Origin: an uncultured Eubacteriales bacterium
GTDB lineage: Bacteria > Bacillota > Clostridia > Oscillospirales > CAG-272
Reading direction: 5' to 3'
DNA: 5,990 bases
Assembly: GCA_934417455.1 (NCBI GenBank)
Contig: CAKRWK010000078.1
Coordinates: 1 to 5,990 of the forward strand
Part shown: positions 1-5,345 of the stretch, one piece after another
Layout: every line of letters starts with the position of its first letter
Position numbering within the stretch: the stretch's first letter is position 1
Notes under the pieces: generated by a model
The model's database searches: none
What the model was told of the DNA's origin: nothing
What the model saw: the letters and a program-made list of their open reading frames with translations, nothing else
Position numbers and translations under genes: made by a program

Positions 1-868
1 CCTTTTTCGTCATCTCGATGGGAAGCACTTCTTCCGTCTCGGCAATAAAGCCCGTCGGATGACGGATGATTTCGTCGAGGGCAGACAGGCTGTCCTCCAC
101 CGTCCGCACCCACATCTCGTCGATGGCGCGGAGCATGTGCCGCTCGGTGACGCGCACCGTCGCCTCGCCGGACGACAGCGCCGAAAGAATGCCGTCATAC
201 GTCGCATGACGGGCAAAAAGAAACTCGGCCGTCTCTTTCGTGTCGGTATACACGTCGGGCACAGGCACATCGGCCGCCCCGGCCGCCGCAGGCTCCGCGA
301 CGGCTTCCGAAACCTCGGCCGTATCGGTGAGAGCGGTATGTTTTTCCGTTTTCAGAAGGCGGATAAGGCCGCGGGTCAGAAGGTTATGAAAGCTGTCGGC
401 CGGGAAAGAGGCGGACAGCACGGGGGCGCCCGGCGTCTCGCTCTTTTCAACGCCGTTTGCCGCGGCAACCGCCGCAATGGCGCGCACGGCGGTGCGCGCC
501 GCGCCTTCACTGCGAATACGCAGAAGCGACGGCGTTTTTTCGTATTTTTTGGCTTCCGCCGCCGTGGCCTTGTAACGGCCGCCGGACACGTCGTCCGGCT
601 CGGCGGCAAGAAACAGGCAAAGGGTTTTTCCGCTGATGACAAAGCGCGCAAACTGCATGCGCCCCACGCTGAACGCGATACCCGACCAACTCATACGCGC
701 CGTCATGCGCCGGTAGGAAAGGAGTTCGGTCGCCAGCATGGCGTAGTATTCCTTGACGTCCGCGGACGAAAGCGCGAGTTTCGCCGCAAACGATTTGCTG
801 TACCGGAGTTTGTCCACCCAACCGGGCGATGTGACGTCTCCGTCCCGGTTCTTTTGCAACTCGTCCAT
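1..868 (-). CDS. Unrecognised two-module cytosolic protein, N-terminal 289 residues (runs off left edge)
   Basis: Reading the minus strand from the ATG at 868-866 gives 289 codons without a stop up to the window edge, so the C-terminus is missing. It is the only ATG in the open frame: a TAA lies about 30 bases upstream, and a GAGG sits 7 bases before the ATG. The first module, residues about 20-135, begins RYSKSFAAKL and contains LLSYRRMTARMSW and SGKTLCLFLA; it is basic and looks like a compact alpha/beta domain. A variable linker at about 185-205 is rich in Ala, Pro, Glu and Val. A second module starts near 209 and includes an Ala/Val/Glu-rich stretch ending EVLPIEMTKK. There is no signal peptide or membrane segment. 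I have the impression that the SKSF...KTLCL module is widespread in Clostridia, but I cannot name the family or a function. It follows the AAA+ ATPase gene by 110 bases and is probably in the same operon. High GC and GC-ending codons match the flanking genes. Coding status is firm; function is open. Confidence 0.85.
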   Translation of the reverse strand, partial: MDELQKNRDGDVTSPGWVDKLRYSKSFAAKLALSSADVKEYYAMLATELLSYRRMTARMSWSGIAFSVGRMQFARFVISGKTLCLFLAAEPDDVSGGRYKATAAEAKKYEKTPSLLRIRSEGAARTAVRAIAAVAAANGVEKSETPGAPVLSASFPADSFHNLLTRGLIRLLKTEKHTALTDTAEVSEAVAEPAAAGAADVPVPDVYTDTKETAEFLFARHATYDGILSALSSGEATVRVTERHMLRAIDEMWVRTVEDSLSALDEIIRHPTGFIAETEEVLPIEMTKK

Positions 869-911
869 ACGAAGGCCTCGCTTTCTTTCGTTTTTTTACA
901 TTGGTAAAGAT

Positions 912-955
912 TTTGCGGCAACCGCAAATATTCCCGGAGCTGCCGAACCGCAAAT
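912..955 (-). repeat. Small hairpin and 10-base direct repeat in the gap before the left-edge gene
   Basis: The 110-base gap between the ATPase stop and the next ATG holds a 7-bp inverted repeat (TTTGCGG, loop of 3, CCGCAAA; 912-928). A 10-base direct repeat, AACCGCAAAT on the plus strand, occurs at 920-929 and 946-955, so one copy forms an arm of the hairpin. On the transcribed strand the hairpin is followed by ATCTTTACC rather than a run of T, so it is not a convincing terminator. It could be a weak attenuator, a processing site or chance. Confidence 0.4.
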
Positions 956-978
956 GCCACCGCACATGCCCACACGGG

Positions 979-2547
979 TTAATACATCTTTTGGAGTCTC
1001 TGCAGATATGCGATACATTCCTTCATCACGCCTTTGCCAAAGGTCGCGTCAAGGAAGGCGATAAGACCGCGGATTTCATCGCGGATGAGAGACAGGTTCA
1101 GTGCCTCGAATTTGCGGAACACTTTGGTAGCCAGCAGATAGTCGATGGCTTCTTCTTCCGTACCGCCGCAGGCGACATATACGGGCACGAACAGGCGCAA
1201 CTGTTTCACGATACGGTTACCGAACGCCACGCGGAAATGCTCGATGACATAATTGTCAAGTTTGCCGATGTTCTCCATGGCGAGCGGCGAGACCGCATGT
1301 TCTCTCGCGGCCCTTTCGTACAGAGTTTCCACATAGGAATAGGAAATGCGCTTTTCCGTTGTGGCGGGCGCGTCGAAGGGCACGCCCTTGGTGTCCAGAT
1401 TGACAACAAACGCACGGTCATACACTTTATCGGAGACCGAGAAGGTCGAGTCGTCGTTGTTGATGGTGCCGATGTAAAAGACGTTTTTCGGAATGTGCAG
1501 GTTGCCGCCCGACAGATGTTTCGGGTCGGTCGGCCATGAGGACGGCACAAGTTCAATCTTCCATTCGTCCGCGTTCGGCATTTCGAGCACGGAGAGCATC
1601 TCGGCAAAATAGTACTCCACGCGGGCAATGTTCATTTCGTCGAGGATGATAATATTGATGTCGTCGTTATACCCCGCCTCGTAAATGCGACGCAGGACTT
1701 CCGTCTCATTGAATTTCTTGGTAAATTCGTTGAAGTAACCGAACAGTTCGTTGCGGTCACGCCATGACGGCTGTACCGACGCCACCGTCGCATCCGCAAG
1801 AAAATACTTGCCCATCACATACGGCAGAGACGTTTTACCCGTACCGGAAATACCCTGCAAAATCACGAGTTTCGTCGAGGCAAGGCCGGCCAGCATCAGC
1901 CGCACGGTGCGGATGTCATAATACAGCGAATGTTTCGCGCAGGCAAAATTGCGCAAGTCCTCGCAAATGCCGGCGAGCGACAGACCGTTATCGTAATGCG
2001 GCGGCGTGTAAAAGACGTATTTTTCGTCCACAGCCGCCAGGCGGGCAAACCGCCCCTCCGAAATTTCGGGCTTCTCTTCCCCCTCTGCGCCGTCGAGCGC
2101 CGCGCGCGCCTCGTTCATCTCGTTTTCGAGCATGCGTTTCATCTGCTCATACGACAGACCCGCCTGTGTGACTTTGATTTGCATGACGCGCTCTTTTTCC
2201 TGTGTCAGGCGCAGAACGTCGCGGTGCAACTCGGAAATCTCCTCGAGCAGGTCCTCGTTGCCCACCAGCGTATGGCGAAAGCGGATGAATTTGCGCACGC
2301 CGATGACAATCAGGAAAATCACACCCGCCCACACGGCAAACGTGAGAATGAAAGTCAGAATGGAAAAAATCCAGTCAAGCGCGCCGAAATTCACGCTTTC
2401 CTCGCGGAACAGGCGGAAATAATAAGCGAAATTGAACATCTGACCGATGCCGAAAACAATGCCTTTGCATACCGTCAGAAGTCCGTCCAACATGTGGCTG
2501 AAAAAAGCCCTGAACCATGTCAGAAATCCGTACAGAAATTCGTTCAT
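979..2547 (-). CDS. Membrane-anchored McrB-like AAA+ ATPase
   Basis: A 522-residue protein. The N-terminus is hydrophobic and amphipathic (about 4-44), followed by a clear membrane segment at about 58-84 and a basic stop-transfer stretch (RKFIRFRH). Residues about 97-150 are charged and likely a coiled coil. The AAA+ core follows: Walker A GISGTGKT at 232-239, a QPSWRDRNELFGYF block at 259-272, Walker B IIILDE at 299-304 continuing as MNIARVEYYF, sensor-1 region GTINND at 360-365, and KVYDRA at 374-379, where Arg378 is a candidate arginine finger. The QPSW, DEMNxARxExxF and GTxN...DRA pattern is that of McrB/MoxR-type AAA+ proteins, which assemble as hexamers and remodel partner proteins or nucleic acids. 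Here the ATPase would sit on the cytoplasmic face of the membrane. No McrC-like nuclease is visible, so a restriction role is not supported. It starts 41 bases after the signal peptidase stop and is likely co-transcribed with it. Family assignment is firm at the AAA+ level; substrate unknown. Confidence 0.9.
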   Translation of the reverse strand: MNEFLYGFLTWFRAFFSHMLDGLLTVCKGIVFGIGQMFNFAYYFRLFREESVNFGALDWIFSILTFILTFAVWAGVIFLIVIGVRKFIRFRHTLVGNEDLLEEISELHRDVLRLTQEKERVMQIKVTQAGLSYEQMKRMLENEMNEARAALDGAEGEEKPEISEGRFARLAAVDEKYVFYTPPHYDNGLSLAGICEDLRNFACAKHSLYYDIRTVRLMLAGLASTKLVILQGISGTGKTSLPYVMGKYFLADATVASVQPSWRDRNELFGYFNEFTKKFNETEVLRRIYEAGYNDDINIIILDEMNIARVEYYFAEMLSVLEMPNADEWKIELVPSSWPTDPKHLSGGNLHIPKNVFYIGTINNDDSTFSVSDKVYDRAFVVNLDTKGVPFDAPATTEKRISYSYVETLYERAAREHAVSPLAMENIGKLDNYVIEHFRVAFGNRIVKQLRLFVPVYVACGGTEEEAIDYLLATKVFRKFEALNLSLIRDEIRGLIAFLDATFGKGVMKECIAYLQRLQKMY

Positions 2548-2551
2548 TTGG

Positions 2552-2556
2552 TCACC
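2552..2556 (-). promoter_or_regulatory. Weak ribosome binding site of the AAA+ gene
   Basis: GGTGA lies only 4 bases before the ATG at 2547, a weaker and closer site than those of the two TasA-like genes. No better Met start exists nearby in frame, and the hydrophobic N-terminus begins right at this Met. Translation of the ATPase may therefore be lower than that of its neighbours, or partly coupled to the signal peptidase. Confidence 0.5.
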
Positions 2557-2567
2557 GTTTTATATCG

Positions 2568-2584
2568 TCGGGGAAAATCCCCGA
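2568..2584 (-). repeat. Intercistronic hairpin between signal peptidase and AAA+ genes
   Basis: A perfect 7-bp inverted repeat (TCGGGGA, loop of 3, TCCCCGA) lies just after the signal peptidase stop at 2589-2591. On the transcribed strand it is followed by CGATATAAAACGG, not by a run of T, so it is not a standard intrinsic terminator. It may stabilise or separate the two parts of the message. Confidence 0.45.
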
Positions 2585-2588
2585 GTAT

Positions 2589-3368
2589 TTACTTGTTTTC
2601 GTTTTCATTGTCCGACGGCGTATCCGTCGGTTTGACGTCTCCCCCGTGCAGACGGAGGTATTCTTCTATCGCCGCTTTGCGGATTTGCTCTTCGTCCTCT
2701 GCGGTAATCAGTTTTTTGTCGGCATTGCGCACCGACATCAGCGTGCGGACGAACACAATGATTTCGTAAATGAAAAACAGCAATAGCGGCAGGAGAATGC
2801 AAAGGCCGAAGCCGAGTTGCGAGGAGAGGAAGGTCATCACGCCGCCGAGCCCGTCCACTCTCTTCCCCGTATACAGGGCAATCAGGGCGGAACGGTCGGA
2901 AACCTCCGTTTTTCCTTTGCTGTATTCGGGGTTGTCGCCCTGCGTGGTCACACGCACGACCGCCCCCGCGCTGTCTCTTTCAATGGCGACAATACGGTGC
3001 GTATTGTATTCGCCGGGCGACCGTACACCGTCGCCGTTGATGTCCCACTCAAATGTCACAATGTCGCCGACCTCGAGCGCGTCAATGGCCGCGCTGTCCC
3101 CGGCAATGTATTGGCCGATAATCATGGCGCCGGTCGGGAAGCCCGCCGGTTTGCCTTCCGGTACATACGAGGGCGTATCGCCGCTCATCGACCCGGACTG
3201 TACGTTCAGAAAGCATTTTCCTCCCACGGTGGGCACGCCCTTTGCGTTGCCGTTCGCTGAGAATGCGACGACCGTAATCGCCACGCAGAATATAACAAAC
3301 AGCCAAAGGATGACGTTCAGAACGACGCCGGCCGTTTTCTTTGCGGTGGTATGTGTTTGGTTTTTCAT
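2589..3368 (-). CDS. SipW/ER-type signal peptidase I (Ser/His)
   Basis: A 259-residue membrane protease that would cleave signal peptides of exported proteins at the outer membrane face. The N-terminal membrane segment is at about 13-37. The catalytic serine block QSGSM (57-61, Ser60) follows, then GDIVTF (101-106), NTHRIV with His124 in place of the bacterial-type lysine, and QGDNP with Asp145. A second membrane segment is at about 185-207, and the tail is charged and ends SDNENENK. Ser/His in place of Ser/Lys marks the ER/archaeal/SipW branch, which in Bacillus processes TasA-type matrix proteins. The context fits: a TasA-like gene with a SipW-like signal peptide lies directly upstream. The start at 3368 was preferred because the Met is followed at once by a short basic N-region and the membrane segment, and AAAGG lies 12 bases upstream. 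An in-frame ATG at 3437 would add 23 hydrophilic residues; it has GGAG directly abutting it, which is too close. An EF-hand-like loop (109-120) precedes the catalytic His. Confidence 0.9.
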   Translation of the reverse strand: MKNQTHTTAKKTAGVVLNVILWLFVIFCVAITVVAFSANGNAKGVPTVGGKCFLNVQSGSMSGDTPSYVPEGKPAGFPTGAMIIGQYIAGDSAAIDALEVGDIVTFEWDINGDGVRSPGEYNTHRIVAIERDSAGAVVRVTTQGDNPEYSKGKTEVSDRSALIALYTGKRVDGLGGVMTFLSSQLGFGLCILLPLLLFFIYEIIVFVRTLMSVRNADKKLITAEDEEQIRKAAIEEYLRLHGGDVKPTDTPSDNENENK

Positions 3369-3380
3369 TGGGGAACCGTG

Positions 3381-3385
3381 CCTTT
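3381..3385 (-). promoter_or_regulatory. Ribosome binding site that decides the signal peptidase start
   Basis: AAAGG lies 12 bases before the ATG at 3368. The spacing is on the long side, but this is better than the upstream ATG at 3437, whose only purine-rich element touches the start codon. A perfect palindrome GCCCCGCGGGGC (3390-3401) lies just upstream of this site on the message and could fold near it. Confidence 0.4.
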
Positions 3386-3464
3386 CTTTGCCCCGCGGGG
3401 CTGAAAAATCAGGATGTTTCGGATGAAAACCGGACATCTCCGGTTCTCTGTGTTTCTTTTTCTC

Positions 3465-3497
3465 GCGTAAGAATTAAAATATTTTAACATGCGTAAG
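3465..3497 (-). repeat. A/T palindrome flanked by 7-base direct repeats
   Basis: TTAAAATATTTTAA (3474-3487) is a perfect 14-base palindrome. GCGTAAG occurs on both sides, at 3465-3471 and 3491-3497. The arrangement lies about 100 bases before the signal peptidase start. It could be a protein-binding operator overlapping a promoter, a duplicated target left by an insertion, or chance. Confidence 0.5.
3481..3489 (-). promoter_or_regulatory. Possible extended -10 promoter for the signal peptidase operon
   Basis: On the minus strand TGTTAAAAT matches the extended -10 form TGnTATAAT with one mismatch in the hexamer. No good -35 element is present at 16-18 bases upstream, where the sequence is GC-rich and part of the 14-bp inverted repeat arm. 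A start near 3474 would give a leader of about 105 bases to the chosen ATG. Support is limited to this match and the position. Confidence 0.3.
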
Positions 3498-3498
3498 G

Positions 3499-3566
3499 CC
3501 GCATTCTTCGCCCGTGCAAACAGTTCGCACGCAACACGGCGCGCAAAAGGCAGGCGAAGAATGCGG
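3499..3566 (-). repeat. 14-bp perfect inverted repeat around a structured 40-base spacer
   Basis: CCGCATTCTTCGCC (3499-3512) pairs exactly with GGCGAAGAATGCGG (3553-3566). Inside the spacer, GTGCGAAC and GTTTGCAC (minus-strand reading) can pair with one G-T, which is a tolerated G-U pair in minus-strand RNA but an A-C mismatch in plus-strand RNA. This hints that the minus-strand transcript is the folded form. There is no T run after the stem on the minus strand. It could be a structured leader, a processing signal, or a small palindromic repeat element. Confidence 0.55.
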
Positions 3567-3653
3567 AATCTCGTTTTTCGTCCGACATCATATTGCGTTT
3601 TCTGCAAAGCAAAAATTTTTCCGTCCGCCGCGCGCTGCTACGGTCTTCCGGAG

Positions 3654-3688
3654 CCCACCGGGCGGCGCTTTGCCCGCCGCCCGGTGGG
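3654..3688 (-). terminator. Strong GC-rich hairpin after the TasA-like gene, lacking a T run
   Basis: CCCACCGGGCGGC (3654-3666) pairs perfectly with GCCGCCCGGTGGG (3676-3688); one more G-C pair leaves a 7-base loop. It lies 23 bases after the stop at 3712-3714, the usual place for an operon-end or intercistronic hairpin. On the minus strand it is followed by CTCCGGAAGACC, not by T, so it is not a canonical intrinsic terminator; the nearest T run is at about 3611-3615. A 12-bp palindrome GGAAATATTTCC (3690-3701) lies between the stop and the stem. It may act as a 3' stabiliser or a partial terminator that lets some transcription reach the peptidase gene. Confidence 0.5.
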
Positions 3689-3711
3689 AGGAAATATTTC
3701 CAAAGGAAAAT

Positions 3712-4473
3712 TTATTCAACACTAAATGTGATCACGATGGTAGCGCCTTCCATGATGTTTGCAAAGTTGTTCGTGTAAACGCTGCTATCGGTACCGTCAA
3801 AATAGACATACACATCGACTTCTACAGCGGCAGTGTTTGTTATATCGGCAATCTCAGCAACAGTCGATCCTTCAGCAACACCTTTTGTACCGGCAACGAG
3901 AACCTTCACAGCAGAAATTACATCCGTCTCGTCAGCGCCTTTTTTCGTGATGGTAGCAGAAGCTTTCAAAATCGTTCCTGTAGAATCTTTTGCAAGAGTC
4001 AAGTAAACGGTCTTTTTGATGACGTAATTCGCAAAATCGTAGCCTGCAGTTCCGAGAGAATGTTTGGCATCGGGCTTTGCGCTTGCATTTGGAGAACCAG
4101 GATCATCACTGGAAGTAGTGTACCAGTTACCCTCCACGGCAAGGGTAGTCTTAGAACGGTTGGTGGTACTTGCAGCCGCGTCAGGTGTAGAAGGAGCAAG
4201 AGCCGTATTAACACCGCTCATGTTGAATTCCACACTTTTGTAGGTAGAAGGATTAGCCTGCATGGTTCCAAACGCAGTGTTTGCATCTTTTGCCTTATCA
4301 GCATCTTTTTCGACTGCAAGCAAGTACATGAAATCTGCCTTTGCCGTCATCTGAAGTCCTGTTGCGGCAACCGTCTTGTTCATGGAAAACCATGCGTAGG
4401 TCGAGGAACCGAGCAGGATGGCGGAGACAAGAAGCATGCAGAACGCGGGGATGAGTTTCTTGAATTTTTTCAT
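3712..4473 (-). CDS. Secreted TasA-like protein with SipW-type signal peptide
   Basis: A 253-residue exported protein, probably a surface or matrix component. The N-terminus MKKFKKLIPAF is basic and followed by a hydrophobic core ending SSTYAWFSMN (23-32). The STYA-WFS form matches the TWA-AFND cleavage region of Bacillus TasA, with cleavage expected after Ala27. The mature part is rich in Thr, Ala, Ser and Asp, has no Cys, and reads as alternating beta strands: VYLTLAKDSTG, KASATITKKG, VEVDVYVYFDGTDSSVYTNN, and a terminal VITFSVE. Start at 4473 is supported by AAAGGAAG 8 bases upstream; the open frame continues upstream to 4668, but only as a shadow of the preceding gene. The gene lies 95 bases after the membrane-anchored relative and before the signal peptidase that would process it. 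It is less GC-rich than its neighbours (29 of 60 G/C at 3841-3900, against 42 of 60 at 5641-5700 in the EAL gene), as often seen in abundant secreted proteins, or a sign of different origin. Family by motif; fibre formation is inference. Confidence 0.85.
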   Translation of the reverse strand: MKKFKKLIPAFCMLLVSAILLGSSTYAWFSMNKTVAATGLQMTAKADFMYLLAVEKDADKAKDANTAFGTMQANPSTYKSVEFNMSGVNTALAPSTPDAAASTTNRSKTTLAVEGNWYTTSSDDPGSPNASAKPDAKHSLGTAGYDFANYVIKKTVYLTLAKDSTGTILKASATITKKGADETDVISAVKVLVAGTKGVAEGSTVAEIADITNTAAVEVDVYVYFDGTDSSVYTNNFANIMEGATIVITFSVE

Positions 4474-4526
4474 TGTTTTGTCTTCCTTTGTTTGAATTTT
4501 TTGTTTTTTGGGGTCGTTTATATATT

Positions 4527-4545
4527 CCCGTCCAGCGCCGACGGG
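4527..4545 (-). repeat. Small hairpin in the gap before the TasA-like gene
   Basis: CCCGTC (4527-4532) and GACGGG (4540-4545) form a 6-bp stem with a 7-base loop in the 95-base gap. On the transcribed strand it is followed by AATATATAAACG. That stretch includes TATAAA, but nothing resembling a -35 element is placed for it. An intercistronic processing or stability hairpin is the simplest reading. Confidence 0.35.
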
Positions 4546-4568
4546 GCTATATCGGAAAATGGGAAACA

Positions 4569-5345
4569 TCAGGATTCGCCGGCACCGACAATGTCGAAGG
4601 ACATATCGAGTTTGAACTGTCCGCCGAGAACGTCGTCCGTGCAATCTGGGTCGTTGCCTTCGAGCCAAACAACGACGGTGATTTTGGAGATGTCGCCGGG
4701 TTTGAAGTCCGAAACGGTACCGACCGCAACGGTATTTTCGTCGGCAAAGTTGGTCATGACGCGGCCGCCGTCCACCTCGGGGGCTCCGCCGCCGCCCGTG
4801 TTGGGGTTGGCGTAGTCGGTGTAGGTATTGGTGTATCGGTACTCGCCGGTGTCCGTATCGTAGTAGAAAGGCTCAAAGTAGAGACGGACGCGGGCGGCGG
4901 CGGCAATGCCGGTGGTTTGCCGCGTAATGGTCAGGTTGTACTGATACGTACAGGTATTTTCGCCGGTGTTTTTGACGAAGAAGGTATAGGCGATATAGTT
5001 GTCGCCGTTGTGTTCCCCGCCGCTGTCGTTGAGGTTGTTCGGCAGATCTTTTTCGCCGTCGATATTGGTGATGTCCTTGGCGGCGGCGGAATTGAGGCGG
5101 GAGGTCGGGTTGGCAAAGGAGTCCTGCTCGGAGAGAGACAGGCCGTAACGGCGGTCATCGTACTCATGGACTTTGACCGTAAAACTGCCATACCGCTGAA
5201 ACAGAACGGAAACGACGTACAGAAGCGTCAGAAACGCAACGACAACGCCGATACCGACGGGCACCACGCGGCGGTACATGCGATACCGTTTGACCTCGCC
5301 GGCCGTGCGTTTGACGGATACGAAAGGTACTTTTCCCTCTTTCAT
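4569..5345 (-). CDS. Membrane-anchored TasA/SipW-cognate-like extracellular protein
   Basis: A 258-residue protein with a basic cytosolic N-terminus (1-26), one membrane segment at about 27-49 (VVPVGIGVVVAFLTLLYVVS...), and a large outer domain. The outer domain starts SFTVKV and contains GEHNGDNYIAYTFFVKNTGE (110-129), AAARVRLYFEP, and VVVWLEGNDPDC (224-235), ending GGQFKLDMSFDIVG. The NYIAYTF and WLEGNDPDC blocks recall an uncharacterised family I associate with Clostridia near SipW-like loci. There are two Cys in the outer part, 132 and 235, which could form a disulfide. The segment lacks an obvious Ala-X-Ala or TYA-type cleavage site, so it is probably an uncleaved anchor. The start is firm: AAAGGAGGGTGA lies just upstream and the ATG overlaps the stop of the EAL gene (ATGA), which points to translational coupling. 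Possible roles include anchoring or seeding of the secreted relative encoded next; this is inference. Confidence 0.85.
   Translation of the reverse strand: MKEGKVPFVSVKRTAGEVKRYRMYRRVVPVGIGVVVAFLTLLYVVSVLFQRYGSFTVKVHEYDDRRYGLSLSEQDSFANPTSRLNSAAAKDITNIDGEKDLPNNLNDSGGEHNGDNYIAYTFFVKNTGENTCTYQYNLTITRQTTGIAAAARVRLYFEPFYYDTDTGEYRYTNTYTDYANPNTGGGGAPEVDGGRVMTNFADENTVAVGTVSDFKPGDISKITVVVWLEGNDPDCTDDVLGGQFKLDMSFDIVGAGES

Larger units (their letters stand above)
3369..3711. other. Gene-free region rich in inverted repeats between TasA-like and signal peptidase genes
   Basis: These 343 bases hold no convincing gene. From the TasA-like stop toward the signal peptidase start they contain a 12-bp palindrome and a GC-rich hairpin (3654-3701), an A-then-T run at about 3611-3620, a spaced 14-bp inverted repeat (3499-3566), an A/T palindrome between direct repeats (3465-3497), and a GC palindrome (3390-3401). 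An 80-codon open frame at 3365-3607 on the minus strand overlaps these repeats, relies on a TTG start, and is basic and featureless. The density of dyads suggests transcription or mRNA control that separates expression of the exported protein from that of its peptidase. Confidence 0.6.

Noticed and set aside
59..907. 282-codon open frame on the plus strand
   Set aside because: Arg/Gly/His-rich composition typical of a shadow frame in GC-rich DNA; the minus-strand frame from 868 is a better protein with a good start site.
507..965. 152-codon and 90-codon minus-strand frames overlapping the start of the left-edge gene
   Set aside because: Arg-rich and out of frame with the well-formed product starting at 868; they also span the non-coding gap.
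979..2547. McrBC-type restriction system
   Set aside because: Only the ATPase-type core is present; the N-terminus is a membrane anchor and no McrC-like nuclease gene is visible.
2557..2567. TATAAA between the signal peptidase and AAA+ genes as a promoter
   Set aside because: No -35 match at suitable spacing, and transcription would begin within or after the ribosome binding site.
3369..3437. Upstream ATG at 3437 as the signal peptidase start
   Set aside because: It adds 23 hydrophilic residues before the membrane segment and its GGAG touches the ATG; the start at 3368 gives a usual N-terminus with AAAGG upstream. The longer form is not excluded.
3365..3607. Possible small 80-residue gene in the repeat-rich gap
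   Set aside because: Needs a TTG start, is basic without motif, and consists largely of the inverted repeats and the alternative leader of the peptidase gene.
3514..4815. 433-codon open frame on the plus strand opposite the TasA-like gene
   Set aside because: It is antisense to two genes with clear signal peptide and domain motifs, is Cys- and Ser-rich in an irregular way, and has no ribosome binding site or recognisable domain.
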